This document shows, one piece after another, positions 1 through 11,288 of a stretch of 64,000 nt of DNA. The translations under genes were made by a program, and so were the position numbers. Position 1 is the stretch's first letter. The number at the start of each line of letters is the position of its first letter. A model generated the notes under the pieces. The model was not told the DNA's origin. It made no database searches and saw only the letters and a list, made by a program, of their open reading frames with translations. The DNA is from Lithospermum erythrorhizon. Lineage: Eukaryota > Streptophyta > Magnoliopsida > Boraginales > Boraginaceae. The stretch lies in the NCBI GenBank assembly GCA_019722365.1, contig JADFUC010001995.1, positions 248,001 to 312,000 on the forward strand. The letters are read 5' to 3'.

Positions 1-1659
1 AGCAATGGAGCAATGTATAAGAAGGTAAGCGAGGATGTTAACAAATATCACACGAAAGTAAGTATGTAAGTATCCACCAATAATTGACGAACTCCTGGAG
101 TGCGTTTCTTATAGCGATTAAAAGCGAGCAGAAACAATAAAAAGAAAAGCTAATTTCTTCCTATGGGGAGGGTTTGGTCGACTACATGGAAAGGAGAGGA
201 GAGGAATTATAAATTCAAAAGTCAAAAATTATGAAGCCCAGTTTGTACCAAAAGTGAATACATTTATAGGCATCAAATGTCCACTTATTTTGCAGGCTTT
301 TATGGAGAGTTAAGACAAAACTTCTTGCTCACTTTCTATGTATTTTTGATGGAGCTACAACAAGGAAGAAGAGGTTCAATTTAAATGCAAAACCTTTATT
401 CGCTAAATAAAGGCACATAAAATGCTAGATAAAATATTCTAGAATTATGTTTTTTGAAGAAGATTTCGGAATTCTCATCCTTTACCCCTCTTTAGTCGAC
501 TATGATGCTACTTCCAACAATTGGAAATTCTCCCCCAAAGTCATATAGTTGGTTTAAAACGTTGTTTAAGCCGTGTTTCACTTTTAAACCGAGAAGTTAT
601 AATACTATTTGTATTGGATTCGGATGCGGTTTGTGTCGACCTAATAGCATGTAACCCCCAATAATGGAAATACCGGTAATGCTAAATATTAATTGTCAAA
701 CAATATATATTGAACTTATAGTTTTGAATGTTTAAATGGTTGATCAATCTAGAATTCTTAATGGACATGTTTGCGAATGGAATTATCTCATATTTCCAAT
801 AATATATAGTATAAGATATACTCTCAAAACAACAAATTCTAATATACTCAATATCAAAATGATTTACAACACTATTTATAATATTTATAACTTACGTAGT
901 TTCCTTGAAATCAAAGTAATTTGAAAATTACGCTAACGTTTAGTTTGAAGGAGTCTAGTATGAATTATGCTTGTGATTAATGACCAGTTCATACATCCCG
1001 GATCCTCAAAATAATATAAATTAATCTGAAATCACATAACTAAACTATATATGAATACAAGTGATAACACATGAGAGCGGAAGACAATGAAACCACCCTT
1101 GAAGTCGAGCTCCACACGTGCTGCCCACTGAAGTCCTTCTCCGGTGTTTGTCCAACGTCAAGTAGAGTGTTCTCTAGGAATTGCACACACACCGGGGAGG
1201 GAATTGAATCAGAGATGAACTTGCTGGGATTATGAACAAATGGAAGAAAAATCTCTTTCTAGGGTGGGGAGGCACATGGCTATTCTAGGGGAGGCAAGGG
1301 TTTTTATTTTATTTTTTTATTCTTCTATTTCATGAAAAACTCTTGTCTTCTCTGTTTATAATATTCCTCTAATTTAACTTAGATAATCCAGCTGGTTTAA
1401 GAAATCAGATTCCTTTCGTTAACTCAATTAGATCGTTTAAGCATCTAGTGGTGTGAGGATTAATAGTGATTGTTACATTTTAATTTAAGCTTGCTTGAGT
1501 CGATTAAAATCTTAACGGTGACTATCAAATAACTATCAAGTTATTAGTCAATCTCGATTGCTCATTGAGGCAATTAGCTAACAGTTGATTAATTCTCGTT
1601 TGTTTGTTCATATATATATTTACAAATATATATATTGAAATACATTTCTCAATTTATAA

Positions 1660-1950
1660 GAATCTCATTTTATTTCATACATGAAATATAATTCAAATAT
1701 ATCACCGTATGTGTATGGCCCAGGCTCGAGATAATAGTAAGTTATAATAATAATTTGACCAATTACTATTATTATAACGATTAATGATAAGATCTAGCAA
1801 TCGCTCATAACCTCTTCAAATATCATGAGAACCGAACTAATAATATATACAATTACTAAGGTGAACACTAAGTTCCAATAATCACATTTAACCACTACAG
1901 TAAATGAATTGATCTGTGATTGTCGCATGACGGATATAATAAAAAGAAAT
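1660..1950. repeat. Dispersed repeat fragment, copy 1
   Basis: This segment shares a series of short blocks, in the same order and strand, with 23160-23440. Examples are a block around 'catgaaa.ataattcaa', a 'gagataatag' block, a run of 'attattataa', a 'atgagaacc' block followed by 'aattacaattacta', and 'gtaa.tgaatt' followed by 'gac.gatataata'. The two copies are strongly diverged. The pattern fits two old copies of one dispersed element, perhaps part of an LTR, but the ends cannot be placed and no coding domain is visible. Confidence 0.45.
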
Positions 1951-4562
1951 CGATATTAAATTTGATTTATAAACTACGTTTTAGAAAATTACACTATCAA
2001 AATGCCCTCGTAATGATGGACAAGCTCAATAAGATCATATGAGGAGAGAATGGAAAAGGGAAATAAGATCTATATGAAATGTTCTGATTTAGGGTTATTG
2101 TGTAAAAATTACTATGAAATGTTTTGGTTTAGTGTTGCTATGAAATGTTTAGTGTTACTGTATTTTGGTTAGCATGAATGATATCTCTATATTTTTATTA
2201 GTATGAATGAGAATGTTACTATACTGGTTATGATGAATGATATCTCATATTATGAAAATGACAAATAATATCTCTATATTTTGGTAGTATGAATGAGAAT
2301 TTTTTTTACCATGGGACTGCTGATAATGTGGTACCTAAATGGGCATGGATTTCTTGGGTTTTCGTTGTGTTTACCGCGATTTCGATTAGTATTTTGTAGG
2401 TTGTGAATAGGTGCATTGATTACTTTCGAGAAAGAAACCGAAAGTTTGATAAAGGTATATGGATTAAGGCCAGTGGAATAGAGCATCTAGAATTGTGTTC
2501 TCGTTTTATTGTATCCTGCTCTATTGTACTTGTACTGATTTGGGGATTGATTATAGTAATTATACAACGTTTTCTACATACTTGCAGTTTCATATTTCAT
2601 ACATAGATGTATTTTTGTTCTTGCTATATTTTATGTTTGTATATGATAAAGCCGGCATTGTAACATCCGCAAGTTTGCATCTTACAATCAATCTCATCTC
2701 ACATATGCCCTTACCTTGGTTTCATTGTCCCACCTTCACTGTTACGCACAACCTTCTACATCTACTTTTGACATTCAATGTGATCTCGCGAAGCATTTAA
2801 TCGTGAAGCCTTGCAATGTGGAATACATAGAATGCTACTTTCATAGTTTACGCTTTTTGAAACTTATGTACTATGTCTACACCTCTCTAGGAACCTACAT
2901 TGAGATAGATTTTATCGTCTCTTTTGATTTGCTTACATATTTTGTAGCCCATAAGGTATTTTATCACATGAGTGATCAAAACAGAACGATATAAAATCAT
3001 AGTGATCGAAATGGTAAAATGTTGAACTTAAGCGATGTTTTGTGCTTGTAGCTATTCAATTAAATAAAGGGCAAAAGAGCGGGAGGCGTCAATCGCGTTT
3101 TCGTGGTTATGATTCATGCATTGTAATGTCGACTTTTTGTCGTTAATACGACTTGGCCCAACCACACCCGATCAATTGCTTTCAGGTCAGTTTGACCGCT
3201 AGTTTGACCGTTATCTTATTATTTGTGGAATTGAAATGTAATATTTAATTAATTTTAAGCTAAGCAGGGAGATCTAACATAATTTAGCGAAATTAAAACC
3301 CGTTCCTAAAACAATGACTTCAACAAATCGGTTCACAAATTACTCGGCGCCTGCTTGGCATGCCGTATTCATCTATGGTGCACAACTAATAATCTTCTCT
3401 ATTTGATCGATTCTTGATAAGGATTTCGATTCATCTTTATGCAGATCATATTTGTAATACCCGGAGCACTTAAAAATGTGTGTGTGTGTGATATGTTTGA
3501 TATGATTTGATTGATGCTTAGTCATATTAAAGATCTGTCTCTTAACTTCGGGCTAAATGCCGTAAGAACTTTCGATGTTAAGCGTCTTGACACAGGGGTA
3601 ATTAAAGGATGCGTGACCCATTTGGAAAGTTTCTCGGTGAACACGTGGTGAGGACAAAAGCGATCTTTGGAAAGACCCGTGGTGGTTTGAGGCCAGGTTC
3701 ATCAAATATAATAACGTCTGGGCAATGTGGGGTAGGCGTATAGATGAGTATCGAGCTGGCCAGATCAGGAGCTGTGGGAGCCCAAGTGTCGTGGCGCAAA
3801 GTGCGGGACACACTGTGAGACACCAAGGCCATAGAATCTCGCGGATCGTGCGGTCCTTGATGTGTTATTTGCAATGAGGATGTTGAGTATTATTTGGTGG
3901 GGAAGGTTGTAAGCTTCAAACCACAAAAATGTATTATGCATTATTGATGCTTGTGATATGTTTGATATCATTTGATTGATACTACTCATACCACAAGATA
4001 TCTTAACTTTTCGGGCTGTCATAGAAGTCTTTGGAAAGATCAGGTGGTGGTTTGTGTGCGTCGAATCTAAATAGCATCTTGAAGCCAGCGGTGCGTCGAA
4101 TGAGCTACTATAATATTGGTTTAAATTGTTGCGATATGTTAGTGTTTTCACGATTTGCCTTTTAAGGTTGGAATTTTGACTTCTAATTTGTTTTGATTTT
4201 CAATTGGTTCCGTCTCAAATCTAAAACATTTGAGTCGTCTAATGGGTTTCATCAATTCGTGGAAGATTTCATGTTTCTTTGTTGATTTCGCACAGATTTA
4301 CATTTGAATTTTAAATTCCGTAATTTATGGCGTTTGCTGATTTCATTCTAGCGTGAGCTTGGGCAAAGTTAGTAGGTGAAGCAAATTCTTGAAGCAAGGT
4401 GGTGAATCAACACTTCTCTACACGTGTTGTTATCATCTTCCAAGCACTAAATTCATACAATTTGGCTACCATTTTTCTTACTTAAAGTCAATCAACTTGA
4501 ATTATGGGTTAGAAGTCTTAGAAAGGCAAAGGTAAGTCTAAATTACTGATGTCTTCAAAGAT

Positions 4563-5102
4563 TTGGAAACACCTTCGAATGAAGTCTTAAATCCAATTGC
4601 TTCGGCTGTATTTCGTGAATTGAATAAGGTACGGGTGGCAAAATCTTCTTCTTCTCATCATGATATTACAAACACCTCTAAGGTGTTTGATGAAGTGCCT
4701 AAAAGAGGTTCCAAGGTTGTAGAGGAAGTGTTTGTGGACATGTCTATGAGTGATAGGTCTGTAGAGGAAGTCTATGGTGCAAGTTGCTGCAGTGATGAAA
4801 CGGAGTCTTGTGGAGGAGGCCGTGAAGTTAGATGTGGGCCAATTGAGATACCGATGATGCTGCCGATTTTGAAAGAATTAATTAGGGATTTAAAATTTGA
4901 GAAGATGATGATTGATATTATTTATGTTGTCTGTTTCAGCCAGATAGTCAAAATCAGTATATTATGGGATAGATGGATTATTTTGATCTATATTACAAGA
5001 TATTTATCAAGTTTGAGAATTAATATGAATTTAAGTTTGATTGTAGTAAGAACTTATTGGGTGGATGTCTGGAGTATATCGATAGTATTTGAATTTTGGT
5101 AA
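4563..5102 (+). other. Unrecognised 179-codon open frame
   Basis: This frame encodes a 179-residue peptide whose first 100 residues are hydrophilic, Ser/Glu/Val-rich and slightly acidic, with a Cys cluster (CCSDETESCGG) near residue 75. The remainder becomes hydrophobic and AT-driven, as if the frame runs out of coding sequence. The first ATG is at 4563, in a GGAAACACC-rich context preceded by the sequence of a possible 3' splice site. I do not recognise the family. It could be the first exon of a real gene, a pseudogene fragment or transposon sequence. No downstream exon with conserved motifs was found before the TOL gene. Confidence 0.15.
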
Positions 5103-6083
5103 TTTAGTAGATCACGGATTATTTTATAAGTTGTTGGTTGTTTTCATAATTTATTATTTTATTTAGTTTTGTCGTTCACATAAGAATATTTTGTAAGTTT
5201 AATGGCCAATTTAAAGGCAAATATAAATCGAAAGGTAAATCATTAATGTATTTACATTTTATCTATATAAAAAGGAAAATCTATCCAAACTTAATTATTT
5301 TATATTCTAATTTGAGTATCAGAGATAATTATGTTTCTATGATTTGGATTATTTATTTTAATTAATAAAATTCTTCTTATCCGTTTTATATTTTCGAGCA
5401 AATTTAATTTTATGTCAAGTTTAATTATTTTTTATCTTGATAAGTGTTTTTATTACTTATTGTATGTAATAAGGATTTTATTTAGGAGATGGGTTCAATT
5501 TTCCCAAATTATAAGTATGTCCTACTTGGAGCTTAATTTAATTAAATATTGTATTTCAACCCCACAAATAATGAGATAACGGTCCAAGCAGACGGAGTAG
5601 CCTGGTAGATTAAGCTATGTTGAGTGGGTGGCATGTCAGCGATACGCAGTAAATGAAGAAATCGTAATCGCAATGAATGAACGCTCACTGGTTTTGCCGC
5701 TTGAAAATATAGTAAATGAAAATTATAGCAGCAAAAAAACATGAATGGTGGCTCCTAATTTTGCCATTCAATAAAATGTAGCATTACAATTGTTTTGACT
5801 TTAACCACACAAACAATTAAATATGAAATGAAGAAACATGTCATTTTCTGCATCATGAGATGATATTCATTATTCTCGTCAAGTTAACTTAGATGTTCAT
5901 ATTTAATTGTCAAATATCAACCAAATAAATTCTTTGAAATTTCAATAAATAGAAGTAGAATAAAAGTAAAAGTAGGTGGCATTATGAATAAACAAAAAAC
6001 AAGGAGTACCATAGGGAAGAGTTCCGATCCTGTGTGAGATTTGTTAATATTATGATATGTGTTTAATTTTTCTTTTCTCGGGT

Positions 6084-6169
6084 ATTATAAAACGTGTTTA
6101 ATTGACTAGGGAAGAGTCCCGATTTTTTGTTATACTTTCGTGTAACAAAAATTAAACACGTATTATAAT
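6084..6169. repeat. Imperfect inverted repeat (hairpin)
   Basis: The arm at 6084-6103 (attataaaacgtgtttaatt) pairs with 6150-6169 (aattaaacacgtattataat), with about 19 of 20 positions complementary and a loop of about 46 nt. A motif 'gaagagt.ccgat' occurs twice nearby (about 6017 and 6111). This could be the core of a degraded MITE. No target duplication was found. Confidence 0.35.
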
Positions 6170-6912
6170 TAAACAAGTATCATAGGAGAAACATAGGTAG
6201 TATAATTTAAAGAGTGTCAATGTATCATACAAATTAAGTGTCGGATAAAAGTGTAATAAATGATCTTTTTTTCGGGTGAGGAGGAGTGTATAACAAGAAA
6301 CTTCTAAGAGAATACCAAGTCGTATCAAAAGAATATTTAGAAGTTTCCACTAATTTATTCTCCAAATCAACTTTCTTCAACATTCCAACTGCAAAGTCTT
6401 CATTTTTAAGGGAGAAGTTGAACTTTTACCAATTTCATTTAATTTAGCTTTATTTTTCAGTTTAATTCGAGATAATTTTATATATATTATTTATGTGATC
6501 TGATTCTTGGTTTTATTCCATTTAATTAGATTTTTTTTTAATTTTTTTTTTAAATTTTTGCTATGTGTTATTGTGTATTGTTTATAATCTTTATTTAGTT
6601 CATCTACTGATCAGCTATCGTTGACTGAAACTATAACTTTGATGGTTGACTTTTTGAATTTTGAAGGAATAATTTTTTATATATATTGTGTAATATTTGG
6701 TGACAAATAGATCAAAAGATACTATTTTTAATCTAACTTTAATAGTGATGTGGTGATTTTGATTCGAATCAAAGTTACGTGCATTAAGGTCGGAGAGTTT
6801 GTTAATATTGAAGTTTGATACCACCTTTTTTTTTACCTTTTTATTAGGGAGAAGTTGAACTTTCGATTTTTTAGTTAGTGAGATATTGGCTTAACTACCT
6901 ATCCGCGCCATC

Positions 6913-9350
6913 ATGAGTGACAATAATCTGATGGAGAAGGTCAATTCTTTGGGGGAGCGCTTGAAGATTGGGGGGTCCGAGGTAGGCCAAAAAATCAGTG
7001 CTGGAGTCAGCTCGATGAGTTTTAAGATGAAGGAATTCTTCCAAGGCCCCAACCCGGCTGATAAGCTAGTGGAAGAAGCCACGTCCGAGGCTTTGGATGA
7101 GCCTGATTGGGCTATGAATCTTGAATTGTGCGATATGATTAATCATGACAGGGTCAACAGTGTAGAGTTGATTAGGGGTATAAAGAAAAGGATTATGTTG
7201 AAGAGTCCCAGGATCCAGTACTTGGGACTTGTATTGCTTGAAACTGTTGTTAAGAATTGTGAGAAGGCATTCTCTGAAGTTGCCTCTGAGAGGGTTCTCG
7301 ATGAGATGGTCAAATTGATTGATGATCCTCAGACTGTTGTTAATAATCGGAATAAATGTTTAACTCTCATTGAAGCTTGGGGAGAGTCCTCAAGTGAGCT
7401 CCGTTATTTGCCTGTCTACGAGCAGACGTATAAGGTAATTCATTTCTCACCTGCATTTTCTCTTTTTTATTCCCTCTGCTTCCAGTAGCCATTTTTCTCG
7501 TCATATATCCTATATAAATGCTTTCATTGGGTTTCAACTTAATTGGACAATACAATCACTATCTCCAATTTTACTTTTATTTTAATTGTTTGTCGGCTTA
7601 TTAATTTCCAAACTCCTTTCCATGAGAATAGCCTTTTTTAATGTGAAAGTAGGGCGAAACTCTATACAAAATAGACCCACTTTGGTTATATTTCGAGTCC
7701 TCGTGTCGTGGGGTCTTGAATGCACTATTTGCTTACTTCATTCAAGATTAATAGTTACTGCTTTAAGAAATTATTGTTTTCGGTTCTATCATTAATATTC
7801 TATCCCCCTACTTTTCTATCATAGAGTTTGAAGTCAAGAGGAATCAGATTCCCTGGTCGTGATAATGAAAGTTTAGCTCCTATATTTACTCCTCCACGAT
7901 CAGTATCGATTGCCGCATCTGATAGTGGTCTTCCACCACAAATGGAGCAAGATATTCCTGATGTGACCTTTTCAGCTGAGCAGTCAAAGGAAGCCTTTGA
8001 TGTGGCTAGAAACAGTGTGGAACTTCTTACCACCGTGCTATCCTCGTCACCTCAACAAGATGTCCTGCAGGTAAGTTTGTTTGCTTCATCTTAAAACCTG
8101 TATTTACCCAGATTTCCGATTCTTAATGTTTTGCAACTTTCCATACCTTGTAATTTATACTCCCTCCGGTGTTTTTAGTTGTCATCCTAGCATAATTTTT
8201 TTATTTTAAAATAGTTGTCATTCTAGCATAATAAATTGCACTTTTACATTTCAATGTCTTTTTGGCTAACATATTGAACTTATCAATCAACTAATAATAT
8301 ATTTTGAATTAATTGATATTTTACATTTTAAATGTACATTTGATTACTTTTACTTTTCAGCCCAATAATTGTCAAAGTATAGGATGATAAAAACCGAAGG
8401 GAGTATTTGATAAAATTTGGTGATATTTGTTGGTCTTTTTGGGTTGTTTTTGTTTGCTCCAAATATATTAGAACTTTGATGATCCATTATCAAATTATTC
8501 TGGCATAATGTTTGTCAAACAAATGAGTTCATTATCCCTACGCTTGAGTGAATTGATCAAGTCTTTTACCATATGGGTGACACCTTAATGTGGGAATTTT
8601 AACTTTCTGGTCCTAAATATTTGATTGGAGGGCTATAGAACACTTGCTGCATAAATGTATCTGAAACATGGTTATTTATTATTAGTGGAAGAAATATTGG
8701 TATACGAAACTTGGTATATTATTTGCCCGGAGGTGAAATGTGGAACACCTTGCAAGTGACCAGTTTTATAATTTTATTTGATTTTGATAGAATTTGAGAT
8801 ATGTGAAATGGATTCGTTCAATATCCAAGTTAGGATTACCAGTCGTCTCAGCACCTCATGATTCTTTACTTTTTAGATTTTTGGAAGAATTGATTCTTTC
8901 TTCTTGCTTACCATCTAATTCTCTGGGCAGGATGACTTAACAACTACGTTGGTTCAGCAGTGCCGCCAGTCCCAGTTTACTGTTCAGAGAATCATTGAGA
9001 CAGCTGGAGACAACGAGGCTCTTCTGTTTGAAGCGCTGAATGTCAATGATGAAGTCCTGAAAGTTCTGAACAAGTACGAAGATATGAAGCCACCTTCTAG
9101 CACTCCACAGCCAGAACCTGCAATGATACCAGTGGCTGCTGAGCCTGATGATTCACCTCATGTAGGACAAGAAGATGCTCTAGTCAGAAAACCAGCAGGC
9201 TCCCGCACTGGCAGCCAAGGAGGGCAAAATGATGAGATGATGGATGATCTTGACGAGATGATATTCGGCAGGAAATCAGGTGGCACTTCCGAAGAGGGAC
9301 ACGATGCTAAGAAACAAGCACCTCGGAAAGACGATCTCATTTCCTTTTAA
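6913..9350 (+). CDS. TOL1: TOM1-like (TOL) protein, VHS and GAT domains, 395 aa
   Basis: This gene encodes a ubiquitin-binding adaptor of the plant TOL family, which stands in for ESCRT-0 by collecting ubiquitinated membrane proteins for endosomal sorting. Three exons join in frame: 6913-7434, 7825-8070 and 8931-9350, with GT-AG introns. The VHS domain covers roughly residues 45-175 (motifs EPDWAMNLELCDMIN, VELIRGIKKRI, LIEAWGESSSELRYLPVYE). A GAT domain follows at about 195-290 and is split by intron 2 (SAEQSKEAFDVARNSVELL, then LVQQCRQSQ, ETAGDNEALLFEALNVND). The C-terminus is acidic and ends DLISF, as in short TOLs such as Arabidopsis TOL1 and TOL2. The length matches those members. The start at 6913 is the first ATG and gives the conserved family N-terminus (MSDN, then LGERLKIGGSEV). 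The exact subfamily member is inferred, not proven. Confidence 0.93.
8160..8403. mobile_element. Stowaway-like MITE in TOL intron 2
   Basis: This 244-bp element begins CTCCCTCCGGTGTTTTTAG and ends with the near-complement ATAAAAACCGAAGGGAG. It is flanked by TA on both sides (8158-8159 and 8404-8405), the target duplication expected for Tc1/mariner-derived Stowaway MITEs. The inverted repeats extend inward ('gtcatccta' and 'taggatgat'). It lies wholly inside TOL intron 2 (8071-8930), is non-coding and leaves both splice sites untouched. Confidence 0.85.
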
Positions 9351-10480
9351 GCTGATTTAAATTTACCCTCGATTCCTCGCTTATTAGAAACTTGATGATA
9401 ATGCTGGTGTTTGTACTTTTGATTTGCTGCATATCCATAGATCCTTCCATTAGTGCCAACATATCTGTTTCTTGTTATTGATGGGAATTTCAGATCCACA
9501 TTTTGTATAAGGTATTGGTGTTTTATATGAACGTCTTGTTGATTGACTATGCTTAAAACTGGTATTCAGATTCGAGTTTTAACAATCGTAATGTGAGAGT
9601 TTCATTCCAATAATTAAATTTATTGTGGATACTAAACATTAGACCTCTTGATGTATGATTAATATGTATAGTAATACGGGTCGGGAATCGGTATGTGAAG
9701 GCGTTCAAGGTTGCAATTACCCATGCATGTCTGCCTTTATTGTAATTTTATTCTACATTATGTTTTTTTAACGTGCTAAGCATAATCATTGTGTAATTGG
9801 ATGAGTAAAATAGTTCACTTTATATTTACAAAAAATAAGAATTAGATTAGAAGTGAGTTGTACTAATTCATGGAGAAATATTTGCAAGAGATTATGGCGA
9901 TAATCACGTCGATCAAATGAAGTCAAAATACTACTAGTCCGGAGTATTACAATAGTCAACTTCCGTTATTTACGGGGGATAATTGATTTACTACATAGCC
10001 TATCAACAGAAACTTAGAAAAGGATCCCTTATTTTATTTTCGTGTCTTTTATATGTATGTTTTCGATTCATAATACTATATGTAACGAGGACATTATAAA
10101 TAATAAGTATTATGATATAACTATGAAATACATGATTTATAAGTTTAGAAAGGAAAACATGAAATTAGATAATGAAAGGAGGGAGATGATTTTCCTAGCA
10201 AAAAATATCATGCAAAAACAAAAAAACTAAACAGACGAATGATTGAGGTAGAAAGAGAGTTAAAAATGGATTTTTTTTTGTGCCCTTTTATTGTATTGCA
10301 TGTACTGTTTTGAACTGAAGAGATATGCTTCTGCTGTAATAATTGCACTCATTGATTTTCTAACTCCTCATAATATTTCAAGATAAGTAGAAACTTCGAA
10401 TACTGTTAATATAAGGATTTCACATATCTTCATTTTGGAATTTTGATCCACATAAATGCATATATACTCAAGATTTTAGA
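9351..10480. other. Intergenic spacer, TOL 3' region
   Basis: This spacer should carry the TOL 3' UTR in its first 200-300 bases. No further gene is evident. A 62-codon frame at 10042-10230 is rich in Lys, Met, Asn and Ile and resembles low-complexity AT-rich translation. It is not supported as a gene. Confidence 0.4.
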
Positions 10481-10633
10481 TATTAGGCACCAAAAAGGCA
10501 AAAAACTATCACCTTTTCCTTGTCATTAACTCCGTATTCAGAAAGGGGCACAGAGAGTCCACGAACTTCATTTTGGATTTTGGGGTCTGTTTCAAATGAT
10601 GGCTGGATTTTTACTTCATTACTATTAATTTAG

Positions 10634-11255
10634 GTAATGTCTGCCTCTGGACCAGCTTATAGAAAATGTGGATGGTTTCTTGATTTGTTGATAGCTTTAA
10701 AGTTTTGAGTTAATGTTTGTTTTATGACCTTTGAACTGTTATGAATTAAAAAGGAAGCTTTGTTCTGTTATAAGGTTTGATCCTCATCAATTTGAACTGA
10801 TTCTTGTGTTATTGCTGCTTTCAGTTATTGTTCCATTATTAATTGCTTCGATCCTGCTTCCACAAACTTAAGAAACTTATTTTGTTGCTTTGATACTACA
10901 TTCTTGTCTATTTCTGTCATTTCTTATTCATAATCACCATAATCAGTAACATTGAAAATTTAGTATGTCTTCACTCTGCATACAATAGATCAAAAAATGT
11001 CCAACCCCTCTAGAGTCTAGACTTTACTTAGTAGGAGCTTGATGCCCTTTAGAAGAATAATGGTATTGGATCATACTTACAATGATTCATCATGCTTAGA
11101 TTGACATTATTCTCATGTTGCCTGTGTTTTTAGACCAACATTTTTATTTTGAGAATATAGATAAGAGACTTGATTTTGCGGTATTAGATTTTACAAAGTT
11201 GAAGGAGAACTGTGGTGCTGACTTTAATTTCTGATTAGATTACGGGCGTTTTCAG
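10634..11255 (+). other. Predicted 5' UTR intron of the CSLD gene
   Basis: A good donor (TTTAG|GTAATG at 10633/10634) and a good acceptor (TTTTCAG|GGTGC at 11255/11256) bracket a T-rich stretch just upstream of the CSLD start codon. Splicing here would leave a 33-nt leader segment before the ATG at 11289. This is inferred from splice-site quality only. No transcript evidence is available. Confidence 0.4.
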
Positions 11256-11288
11256 GGTGCTTGTCAAGATTGTTAGGTGTCTCCAGGA

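Larger units (their letters stand above)
1..6912. other. AT-rich intergenic region with decayed repeats
   Basis: I see no recognisable conserved gene in this stretch. It is AT-rich, and all open frames are short and lack familiar motifs. It contains a fragment (about 1660-1950) that resembles a second copy near 23.2 kb, a short GT microsatellite near 3479-3488, a degenerate internal duplication (about 3490-4090), one 179-codon open frame (4563-5102) and a small hairpin (6084-6169). The composition fits old retrotransposon debris, but no LTR, RT or integrase motif could be identified. The promoter of the downstream TOL gene must lie in the last kilobase. A pyrimidine-rich stretch around 6520-6560 is visible, but no TATA box could be assigned with confidence. 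Confidence 0.5.

Noticed and set aside
10042..10230. A 62-codon Lys/Met-rich frame upstream of CSLD
   Set aside because: It has some resemblance to C-terminal coiled parts of transposon-associated proteins, but it is short, AT-driven and without a supporting neighbour.
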